Positions 8,221 through 14,381 of a stretch of 19,424 nucleotides of DNA are shown piece by piece; positions within the stretch are counted from its first letter, which is position 1, and the number at the start of each line of letters is the position of its first letter. Source of the stretch: Planctomycetaceae bacterium (lineage in GTDB: Bacteria > Planctomycetota > Planctomycetia > Pirellulales > Thermoguttaceae); NCBI GenBank assembly GCA_009776995.1, contig WRMR01000022.1, positions 1 through 19,424 on the forward strand. Direction: 5' to 3'. A program made the translations under genes and the position numbers. Below the pieces are notes generated by a model, which searched no databases, was not told where the DNA came from, and was given only the letters and a program-made list of their open reading frames with translations.

Positions 8221-8972
8221 TTTTTGTTCTGGAAGTATTGTTCCCCGAAACAGTCGCCGGAAAAACAGAGCGGTGGTGTCATCAGACCGAAGCGATGCAC
8301 CAGATGAAAACAAGCTATTTGCCAGGCAACCGCCTTCCCCGGTCACTCCGTTCGCTTTCGCTCACTGCGTTCCCGGCTGCTGTTTCTTGCACCAAGTCTC
8401 ATCATCGGTTTGGGATGACGTTGCTCGAAATCATCCTTTCGCTTGGGGTTTTGGCCGGAGTCTTGGCGGTCATTGCCAACTTGTCACGGCTCAGTAATCA
8501 AAGTGCCGCTTCCGCCCGCGATACGACGGAGGCTCAGTTCCTGTGCGAGAGCATCATGGCGCGTCTGACCAGCGGCATCATCGAATTTGAATCCGTGTTC
8601 GACGTGCCGGTGTATGATCCGGTTTATGATTTCGACAATGCCGGCACAGCGTATTCGAATTATTCGTACAACGACACCGACCCCAAATGGTTTTATTCGA
8701 TTGAAATCAACACGCTTGACGATTACGGTTTGCTTGAAGTCATCGTTCTGGTCGAGCAAAATTTGCCCTATGCGAGCCGCGAACCGGTCACATGCCGCTT
8801 GGTGCGCTGGATGCTCGACAAGGCGATGGCCCAAGAGACGCTCGAGTCGGAAGCCGCTTCGTCCGCTTCGTCCGACAGTGGTTCTGCGTCAGAAAATTCA
8901 CCGACCGACTCAACCGGCAGTCCGGGCGGCGGTAATAACACAGGCACCGGCACCACAGACAACGGAGATTGA
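8217..8972 (+). CDS. GspI-like pseudopilin with abnormally long leader
   Basis: A 251-residue pseudopilin. The prepilin motif RFGMTLLEIILSLGVLAGVL places cleavage between Gly66 and Met67, with Glu71 at mature position 5. The helix and the following region, with a CESIMARL segment, fit GspI/PilV-like minor pseudopilins. The start at 8217 is supported by the ATGA overlap with the upstream stop and by GAGGA at 8205-8209. It implies a leader of 66 residues, against the usual 6-25. Other in-frame ATGs at 8295 and 8304 lack good ribosome sites. Bases 8339-8384, inside the leader, are a dispersed repeat also found at 14288-14311. The C-terminal ~40 residues are low-complexity Ser/Gly/Thr. The gene is real; its start is uncertain. 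Confidence 0.8.
   Translation: MIFVLEVLFPETVAGKTERWCHQTEAMHQMKTSYLPGNRLPRSLRSLSLTAFPAAVSCTKSHHRFGMTLLEIILSLGVLAGVLAVIANLSRLSNQSAASARDTTEAQFLCESIMARLTSGIIEFESVFDVPVYDPVYDFDNAGTAYSNYSYNDTDPKWFYSIEINTLDDYGLLEVIVLVEQNLPYASREPVTCRLVRWMLDKAMAQETLESEAASSASSDSGSASENSPTDSTGSPGGGNNTGTGTTDNGD
8339..8384. repeat. dispersed REP-like repeat, copy A (inside coding leader)
   Basis: The 23 bases at 8362-8384 match 14288-14311 except for one extra base, sharing CGTTCCCGGCTGCTGTT exactly. Here the unit is preceded by CCGGTCACT (8339-8347), which also precedes copy B. The reverse complement resembles one arm of the palindrome at 10113-10177 (AGCCGsGA..GTCA..GA.CGGT). It lies in the sequence encoding the leader of the GspI-like protein. 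Confidence 0.7.
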
Positions 8973-8976
8973 TCCC

Positions 8977-10077
8977 ATGTTGACAGCAAATCGCAGACGG
9001 ATTGGCCGCATGGACAGTGTCTTTCGACCGGGTTACACCCTGTTTGAGGTTATGATCTCGCTGGCACTGATTTTGGTGTTGATGACGCTCATCGGTACGG
9101 CCCTCAATACGCATTTGCACAACCAGTTTCACAACCGCATGCAAGTGGAGGAAGCCCAGCTTGCCCGGGCATTGCTGAACCGGATTGCCGATGACATACG
9201 CGCCGTCCTGCTCGACCCGGAAGAAGGTGAAAACGCGGCGAGCGGCAGTCCCTCGGAAGACGACACGGATGAGACGGCGGATAATCCAGCCGACACGAGT
9301 TCCGCCGACGAATCCGACAGCGAATCCGACACGACTTCCTACGACGAAGACTATGCCTACGAATACAGCATTGTCGGGAAGAAAAAAGGAATTTATGGCG
9401 GTCCTGATTGGATTCAGATCGATACCTGCCGGACCATTCCCGGCGAACGGTTCGCCTACGAAGCAAACAATATTAACAGCTACTCTTACGACTATGAAAA
9501 CGAAGAGTTCATTCCGGAACTCAACCTGCTTTCCAGCGGACAAAAGACGGTGTTGTATTACCTCGGTTACGATTCGGGAACGGTTGACGCGGAAGAAGAA
9601 TACCTGACAAAGCAAAAAGGCACGAGCGTCGAACCTGACCGATACCAACAGGGGTGGCTCACCTCGAATATCAAATACGGCCTCTACTATCGGGAGATGA
9701 ACCGTGTGATCGCGGAATATGCCGTTGAAATGGGGCTGGACGCAGTGAACCAGATGATGGACAACGACGAGCATCTTGCCCCGGAAGTTGACAATCTTGA
9801 GTTTTATTATTATGTCAATGACGACCCGGATCATGCGGTTGAGGAAGGCGAGTGGCTTGATGCGTGGGACATGGACGCGGAAGGCGGGCAACTGCCGCTG
9901 GCGATTGAAATCCGGCTTTCGATTCGCCGCAAAAGTTATAAACCGAGTCTGCTCGGCGGGTTTCTGTCCAATGAAAATGATCGGGAACGCGCCGCAATCT
10001 ATTCGTTGGTCGTGCCGCTCTCGCGGGAGATGATCGATCTGTCCGAAGTGGGGGAAACAGAGGAAACAAGCGAGTGA
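8977..10077 (+). CDS. GspJ/PilW-like pseudopilin with acidic insert
   Basis: A 366-residue pseudopilin. The ATG at 8977 follows GGAG (8964-8967) by 9 bases and lies four bases past the upstream stop. The open frame continues further upstream but only as the shadow of the GspI-like gene. The leader MLTANRRRIGRMDSVFRPG is followed by YTLFEVMISLALILVL: cleavage Gly19/Tyr20 and Glu24 at mature position 5. The segment ARALLNRIADDIRAVLLDP (about 63-81) is typical of GspJ/PilW-like minor pseudopilins. Residues ~82-128 are a Ser/Asp/Glu-rich insert. The protein contains several DDD/DDE runs later, which may bind Ca2+, but this is speculation. Last gene of the operon; no GspK, GspG or ATPase follows. 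Confidence 0.87.
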   Translation: MLTANRRRIGRMDSVFRPGYTLFEVMISLALILVLMTLIGTALNTHLHNQFHNRMQVEEAQLARALLNRIADDIRAVLLDPEEGENAASGSPSEDDTDETADNPADTSSADESDSESDTTSYDEDYAYEYSIVGKKKGIYGGPDWIQIDTCRTIPGERFAYEANNINSYSYDYENEEFIPELNLLSSGQKTVLYYLGYDSGTVDAEEEYLTKQKGTSVEPDRYQQGWLTSNIKYGLYYREMNRVIAEYAVEMGLDAVNQMMDNDEHLAPEVDNLEFYYYVNDDPDHAVEEGEWLDAWDMDAEGGQLPLAIEIRLSIRRKSYKPSLLGGFLSNENDRERAAIYSLVVPLSREMIDLSEVGETEETSE

Positions 10078-10112
10078 ACAGGCTTCGGGCTCGCGTACAA
10101 AGAGTTGTTCGA

Positions 10113-10177
10113 TCCATCAGAGCCGCGACGGTCACGGAGCGGTCATTCCGCTCGATAACTCTCGCGGCTCTGATGGA
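10113..10177. repeat. large palindrome, REP-like element or bidirectional terminator
   Basis: A 16-base perfect inverted repeat (10113-10128 and 10162-10177, arms TCCATCAGAGCCGCGA / TCGCGGCTCTGATGGA) encloses a second hairpin, GAGCGG-TCATT-CCGCTC (10137-10153). It lies between two convergent genes (stops at 10077 and 10206), where it could end transcription from both sides, although neither side has a T run. Arm sequence resembling the repeats at 8339-8384 and 14284-14311 points to a dispersed palindromic family. Confidence 0.85.
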
Positions 10178-10205
10178 AATATTCACGCGATTATTGCGAG
10201 ACTCC

Positions 10206-11336
10206 TTACCACCATTCGAGATGCGTTTCGGTTGGATTTTCCGGTTCGGCGGGTACGTCGCGATTGGCGAAGAAAATATCCATGAAATCGTCGAAATGGC
10301 AGGAAAACGCATGGACAATGGCCGGATTGAACCGGTGACCGACGTGTTGTTCGATCATGAGTTTGACCACGTCCGGCGGAATGGCCTTCTTGTAAACGCG
10401 GTGAGAGGTCAGTGCGTCGAACACATCAACGACGGAAACGATTTGAGCTGACAGGGGGATGTCGAACCCGGACAGTCCGTCAGGATAGCCGGCACCGTCG
10501 AAACGTTCGTGGTGATGCCGCGCGATGTCAACCGACATCGCCAAAAAACTGCTGTAACCCGCGTGCAGCATCGCCGACTGGAGCGTTTGGGCTCCGATTT
10601 CACTGTGCTGCTTCATGATTTCGAACTCTTCCCTGGTGAGCTTTCCCGGTTTGCCCAGGATGTGGTCGGAAATCGCGATTTTCCCAATGTCGTGCAACGG
10701 ACTGGCGTTGTAAATGTCGTCGATGAATTTCCGGTCAATTTCCGGAAAGGTTCCCTGGCGATACAACTCTTCCGCCAGGACATGGCTGTAATCACGGATG
10801 CGTTCCAGGTGTTGTCCCATGCCCGGCACACGTGATTCGGCCAGTTTGGCAATGACAAACACGGTCATGTTCCGGGTCGATTCGATTTCTTCCGACTTTT
10901 CGCGGATGAGGTCTTTCATCCGGTCGTGTTGCTGGTTCGTGTAAAAATGAGCCAGCCAGAGTTTTTCGAGCTGTTGCCGGCTACGGGTCATGGCACGCAG
11001 TTTTTCCTGCAATTCACCGAGATGGATCGGCTTGAGGATATAATCGTCGGCACCACAATCGTAATAGTGTAATCGCGTTTCCACTTTGGCGTCGGAACAC
11101 AAGACCATAATGAGCGTAAAATCACCCAACGGCGAATCCTTGATCTCCCGACAAAACTCTTCCACCGACATATCAGGCAAAACATCATTGACAAGCAGAA
11201 TGTCCGGCGAAAAGTTCACGAGCTGCCGCAGACATTCTTTGCCCGTTTCGACGAGCATCACTTGATGTTCGCTTCGCAACGTATCGGCAATTTGCTCGTT
11301 GCTGTTCAACGTGTTGTCAACAATGGTAATTCGCAT
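10206..11336 (-). CDS. receiver-HD-GYP protein, putative c-di-GMP phosphodiesterase
   Basis: A 376-residue cytoplasmic two-domain protein. Residues 1-~118 are a CheY-like receiver (ITIVDN..., GADDYILKP with Lys102). Residues ~155-345 are an HD-GYP domain: LHDIGK (His215-Asp216), then HHERFDGAGYP (GYP at 283-285) and PLSAQIVSVVDVFDALTSHRVYKKA. Known HD-GYP enzymes hydrolyse cyclic di-GMP, and the metal-binding residues look intact. The receiver is odd: the position of the phospho-acceptor Asp is Asn50 (LLVNDVLP), the second acidic-pocket residue is Asn8 and the Thr/Ser switch position is Cys80. Signalling may not depend on phosphorylation, or the adjacent Asp51 may substitute. I chose the ATG at 11336: an alternative TTG at 11369 lies inside the predicted sigma-54 promoter. 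Convergent with the pseudopilin operon. Confidence 0.93.
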   Translation of the reverse strand: MRITIVDNTLNSNEQIADTLRSEHQVMLVETGKECLRQLVNFSPDILLVNDVLPDMSVEEFCREIKDSPLGDFTLIMVLCSDAKVETRLHYYDCGADDYILKPIHLGELQEKLRAMTRSRQQLEKLWLAHFYTNQQHDRMKDLIREKSEEIESTRNMTVFVIAKLAESRVPGMGQHLERIRDYSHVLAEELYRQGTFPEIDRKFIDDIYNASPLHDIGKIAISDHILGKPGKLTREEFEIMKQHSEIGAQTLQSAMLHAGYSSFLAMSVDIARHHHERFDGAGYPDGLSGFDIPLSAQIVSVVDVFDALTSHRVYKKAIPPDVVKLMIEQHVGHRFNPAIVHAFSCHFDDFMDIFFANRDVPAEPENPTETHLEWW

Positions 11337-11364
11337 GGGAATGCGCCGATGGGGTGCTTCGTTT

Positions 11365-11381
11365 TGCAAGAGTCATGCCAA
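11365..11381 (-). promoter_or_regulatory. near-consensus sigma-54 promoter upstream of HD-GYP gene
   Basis: On the - strand, 11381 to 11365 reads TTGGCATGACTCTTGCA. It matches the RpoN consensus TTGGCACG-N4-TTGCW with a single change (T for C), and the invariant GG and GC are exactly 10 bases apart. Transcription would start near 11354, leaving a leader of roughly 18 bases before the ATG at 11336. No other sigma-54-like site this good was seen in the window. Confidence 0.6.
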
Positions 11382-11438
11382 AGGAACGACACTGCCGAAA
11401 AACGTGGTATCTCCCGATTTGCACACAAACTCGTCACA

Positions 11439-11460
11439 ATATTTCTTGATTAAAGAATAT
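11439..11460. promoter_or_regulatory. imperfect dyad, possible activator site
   Basis: ATATTTCTT (11439-11447) and AAAGAATAT (11452-11460) form an imperfect inverted repeat across GATT. Its centre lies about 95 bases upstream of the start predicted from the sigma-54-like promoter, a usual distance for an enhancer-binding activator. AT-rich sequence makes chance dyads likely, so this is only a candidate. Confidence 0.25.
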
Positions 11461-11470
11461 AGGTTTTTCT

Positions 11471-11500
11471 TTGGGATTGTGAGAATTTATTCATTATATA
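11471..11500 (+). promoter_or_regulatory. candidate promoter for thrS
   Basis: TTGGGA (11471-11476) and TATATA (11495-11500) are 18 bases apart in the most AT-rich part of the divergent region. Transcription from here would give a leader of about 210 bases before thrS. The match is partial. Confidence 0.3.
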
Positions 11501-11613
11501 TTGGAAATTTGGAAATAATGCTTTCCGTTGCGAAAATTGCGTGTGTTGTCCGGTCTGAAAAATACTCCAGAGGTTCTTGTCTCCGATTGACGTAAAAGGA
11601 AACGGACTGGATA

Positions 11614-11666
11614 ATGATGTTGTTGTTTTTGTTCAGTTTTTTGTATTTCGATACAAATAACATCAT
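11614..11666 (+). promoter_or_regulatory. nested hairpin in the thrS leader
   Basis: An outer 8-base pairing, ATGATGTT (11614-11621) with AACATCAT (11659-11666), encloses a 7-base stem TTTGTAT/ATACAAA (11640-11646 with 11651-11657) closed by a TTCG tetraloop. It ends 38 bases before the ribosome site of thrS. Threonyl-tRNA synthetase genes are autoregulated at the leader in enteric bacteria, so a regulatory role is possible. I see no anticodon-like loop and no T-box sequence. Confidence 0.4.
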
Positions 11667-11718
11667 CAGAAATCATGTCGTAACAATAGTTTACAATCGT
11701 TCAATGAGGACAATAAAT

Positions 11719-13665
11719 ATGCTGAAAGTTTTGCTGCCCGATGGTTCTGTTCGCGAATATGATCGTTCCGTTTGCCCAATGGATGTGGCCGCCGAAATTG
11801 GTACAGGATTAGCGAAGGCAACACTCGGGGCTGTCCTTGATGGGGAAATCAAAGGCGCATACACGCAACTCCCGGAATCAGGTGAGGTTACACTTCGTTT
11901 ACTGACGAAAAAAGACCCTGAAGCTCTTGACATCATGCGGCATTCGGCGGCTCACATCATGGCACGGGCAGTCATGCGTTTGTATCCCGAAGTGCAGTTG
12001 GCCTTTGGTCCGACGGTCGAAAACGGGTTTTATTACGATTTATGGACAAAAACACCGATCTCGGAAGAAGATTTTCCGAACATTGAAGCGGAAATGAAAA
12101 AATTAATCAAAGCCGACGAAACCTTTGAGCGGCTGGAGTACGTGAAAGATGAGGCCATCGAACTTTGCCGGGAAATGGGGCAAACGCTCAAGGTTGAGCA
12201 TCTCAATGAGGGACTTGGCGAGCAGGACATCGTGTCCTTTTACCGCCAGGGCGAATTTCTCGATTTGTGTCGCGGACCGCACATTCCGAGTCCGAAAGCG
12301 ATCGGGGCGTTGAAATTGCTTTCGATAGCCGGAGCATATTGGAAAGGCGATGCAAGCCGCCAACAGTTGCAACGGCTTTACGCGACCGCATTTTTCGACA
12401 AAAAGGAGCTTGACGACTACCTGTTCCAACTGGAAGAAGCGAAAAAACGGGATCACCGGGTACTCGGCAAGCGTCACGAACTGTTTTTGATCGACACGAA
12501 AGTGGGGCAAGGGCTGATTTTGTGGTTGCCGAAAGGGGCGATGTTGCGCCGGCAACTTGAAAATTTCATTTACGGTGAGTTGATTCAACGCGGTTACACG
12601 CCGGTCAACACGCCGCCGATCGGCAAGGTCGAATTGTACGAAACATCGGGACATTACCCATATTACGCGGACAGCCAGTTCCCGCCGATTGCAATGCAAG
12701 ACGGCGAACGGTATCTGTTGCGTCCGATGAATTGTCCGCACCATGTCATGATTTACAAGTCAAAGCCGCACAGTTACCGTGATTTGCCGGTGCGCATCGC
12801 GGAGTTCGGGACGGTACATCGTTTCGAACAGTCGGGCGAATTGAACGGCATGACCCGTGTGCGGGGCTTTACACAGGACGACGCCCATATTTTCTGCACG
12901 GAAGAACAAGTCGAAACGGAGTTCCGCGATTGCCTCGAAATGACGCAAATGGTGTTGAAAACAATGGGCTTCGACGATTACAAGGTACGGCTTAGTTTCC
13001 GCGACTGGGAAAACGACAAGTACGTCGGCGATCCGGAAAATTGGAAAAAGGCGCAAGCGGCTCTCGAAAATGTCTGTAAAAATATGGACTTGCCGAGTCT
13101 CGAAATTGCGGAGGGGGAAGCGGCATTTTACGGACCGAAAGCCGATTTTATCGTCAAGGACTGCCTCGGACGGCAATGGCAACTTGGTACGGTGCAACTG
13201 GATTACAACCTTCCGTCGGCGGAACGGTTCGACCTGGAATACATCGGGGCGGACAACAAGCCGCACAAGCCGGTGATGATCCATCGCGCCCCATTCGGGT
13301 CGTTCGAGCGTTTTACCGGCATTTTGATCGAGCATTTTGCCGCCGCATTCCCGCTTTGGCTTGCCCCGGAACAGGTGCGCGTGCTGACGGTGAGCCAGAA
13401 GTTCGACGATTACGCAAAGAGGGTGGTGCAACGACTGCTTGACGCCGGAATTCGCGCAACCGGGGATTACGACGCGGAAAAGATCGGCGCGAAAATCCGC
13501 AAGGGCCGCCTCGACCTTGTGCCCTACCTGTGCGTTGTCGGTGCCAAAGAAGAAGAGAACCACACCGTCGCCCTCCGTAGCCGGAAAGAAGGGGAACTGG
13601 GGGAAATGCCGGTGGAGGAACTGATTGAAAAGTTGACTCTGGAAATCAAGGAAAGGAGTTTATAA
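11719..13665 (+). CDS. thrS: threonyl-tRNA synthetase
   Basis: A 648-residue class II aminoacyl-tRNA synthetase charging tRNA-Thr with threonine in the cytoplasm; length is close to the E. coli enzyme (642). The ATG at 11719 follows TGAGGA (11705-11710); upstream in-frame ATGs would add unrelated residues to the TGS domain. Domains in order are TGS (1-~62), the editing domain with HSAAH (His75, His79) and CRGPH (Cys184, His188), the catalytic core, and the C-terminal anticodon-binding domain (from ~540, VRVLTVSQKFDDYA). Zinc ligands match the family: Cys339 in RPMNCPHH, His390 in DDAHIF and His522 in MIHRAP. Motif 2 is around FGTVHRFEQSGELNGMTRVRGF. Everything needed for activity and proofreading appears present. 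The next reading frame starts one base after its stop. Confidence 0.98.
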   Translation: MLKVLLPDGSVREYDRSVCPMDVAAEIGTGLAKATLGAVLDGEIKGAYTQLPESGEVTLRLLTKKDPEALDIMRHSAAHIMARAVMRLYPEVQLAFGPTVENGFYYDLWTKTPISEEDFPNIEAEMKKLIKADETFERLEYVKDEAIELCREMGQTLKVEHLNEGLGEQDIVSFYRQGEFLDLCRGPHIPSPKAIGALKLLSIAGAYWKGDASRQQLQRLYATAFFDKKELDDYLFQLEEAKKRDHRVLGKRHELFLIDTKVGQGLILWLPKGAMLRRQLENFIYGELIQRGYTPVNTPPIGKVELYETSGHYPYYADSQFPPIAMQDGERYLLRPMNCPHHVMIYKSKPHSYRDLPVRIAEFGTVHRFEQSGELNGMTRVRGFTQDDAHIFCTEEQVETEFRDCLEMTQMVLKTMGFDDYKVRLSFRDWENDKYVGDPENWKKAQAALENVCKNMDLPSLEIAEGEAAFYGPKADFIVKDCLGRQWQLGTVQLDYNLPSAERFDLEYIGADNKPHKPVMIHRAPFGSFERFTGILIEHFAAAFPLWLAPEQVRVLTVSQKFDDYAKRVVQRLLDAGIRATGDYDAEKIGAKIRKGRLDLVPYLCVVGAKEEENHTVALRSRKEGELGEMPVEELIEKLTLEIKERSL

Positions 13666-14115
13666 ATGAAAAAAGATCATAATCAAATACTATGCGGAGA
13701 TTGCGCTGATGTTCTGCGCAAACTTCCCTCAGATTCAGTCGATTTGGTGCTGACAAGTCCTCCTTACTTTCAGCAACGCGATTATGCAGGTGGGAATTGT
13801 ATTGGAAACGAGAAAACTGTCGATGTGTATGTTGATAATGTCGATTCCGTGTTCGGTGAATGTGTTCGGGTTTGTTTCGCTGTTTTACGCAGAGATCGTC
13901 GTTTTCCACGGAGGTGTCCCAAGTTTCAAGATGAATTGCTCAATCGCGTAGCCAAAAACACTCCCGTGCCCGTCATGGCCCGGGGCATGATCGAAAATAT
14001 CCTCAGTCCGGCAAAATTGGACGACATTTTTCAGCACCATGTCCGAACACAACGTCAACGCACCATCCTTTTTTCCTTTCTCGTCGAACTCATGTTGCTC
14101 GTCCCTAACCACTAG
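13666..14115 (+). pseudogene. truncated DNA methyltransferase fused to a transposase fragment
   Basis: The frame starts directly after the thrS stop (TAAATG) with AAGGAG at 13653-13658 inside thrS, so it would be translated. Residues 1-~78 match the N-terminus of a beta-class N4-cytosine/N6-adenine DNA methyltransferase: ILCGDCADVLRKLPSDSVDLVLTSPPY, with the catalytic motif IV TSPPY, then IGNEKTVDVYVDNV and VFGECVRV. The expected continuation (LRPDG..W.N.GD, target recognition region, FGGSGTT-like SAM motif) is missing. From about residue 85 the sequence is instead like the start of an IS4-type transposase. At 149 residues it is far below the 250-420 usual for the family and lacks SAM binding, so it is very probably inactive. 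The junction lies near 13895-13915. Confidence 0.75.
13910..14115 (+). mobile_element. IS4-like transposase N-terminal remnant
   Basis: Residues encoded here (PKFQDELLNRVAKNTPVP, then VMARGMIENILSPAKLDDIF, then RTILFSFLVELMLLV) resemble the N-terminal region of IS4-family DDE transposases common in Planctomycetota, which typically read like VLVRG.LE..LSP..LD..F ... ELLFSSVVDLM. Only this part is left: the frame stops at 14113 and no DDE catalytic region follows in any + strand frame. No terminal inverted repeats or target duplication could be identified. Recognition is from memory of the family pattern. Confidence 0.5.
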
Positions 14116-14283
14116 CTCATGGTGCCAGTGTTCACGATTTTCCACAAACATTGGGATTTTGAAGAAAAAAATGAAATTGAAACGCAAAAACCCGGAAATT
14201 TGAAACCTGAACTTGAAATGTTGTGGGGTGAGTGCAGAATGCAGAATGTTCCGATTCCTTATCTTCATTCTGAACTTTGCAAA

Positions 14284-14311
14284 CCGGTCACTGACGTTCC
14301 CGGCTGCTGTT
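14284..14311. repeat. dispersed REP-like repeat, copy B
   Basis: CCGGTCACT followed by GACGTTCCCGGCTGCTGTT. It matches 8362-8384 over 23 bases apart from one extra base. It lies in the gene-free 14116-14381 stretch, after the transposase remnant, where I see no coding sequence on either strand. The reverse complement resembles an arm of the 10113-10177 palindrome at about 17 of 23 positions. Confidence 0.7.
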
Positions 14312-14340
14312 CGGCGGTTACGACGCAACCGCCCTGAAAG

Positions 14341-14369
14341 TTTTTCCCGATTCCAAGAACCGGGAAAAA
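14341..14369. terminator. hairpin past the oxidoreductase gene, possible terminator
   Basis: TTTTTCCCG (14341-14349) and CGGGAAAAA (14361-14369) form a perfect 9-base stem with an 11-base loop, 13 bases beyond the stop of the - strand oxidoreductase gene. The T tract is on the 5' side and the A tract on the 3' side on both strands, the reverse of a standard terminator, so termination is possible but not assured. Confidence 0.4.
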
Positions 14370-14381
14370 ACATTTTCGTAT

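Larger units (their letters stand above)
11337..11718. other. divergent intergenic region between HD-GYP gene and thrS
   Basis: 382 bases without a gene I can support. They hold the sigma-54-like promoter of the - strand gene, an AT-rich imperfect dyad, a candidate + strand promoter and a structured leader for thrS, each listed separately. Open frames crossing it lack a plausible ribosome site or protein character. Confidence 0.7.

Noticed and set aside
8788..9891. 367-codon open frame on the - strand
   Set aside because: Antisense to the GspJ-like gene; its sequence has the scrambled basic composition of a mirror frame.
11614..11718. N-terminal extension of thrS from an upstream ATG
   Set aside because: It would put 35 hydrophobic unrelated residues ahead of a TGS domain that starts normally at 11719 with a good ribosome site.
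14242..14272. Inverted repeat CAGAATG/CATTCTG with a small tandem GCAGAATG
   Set aside because: Only 7-base arms with a 17-base loop; no sign that it marks an IS end.
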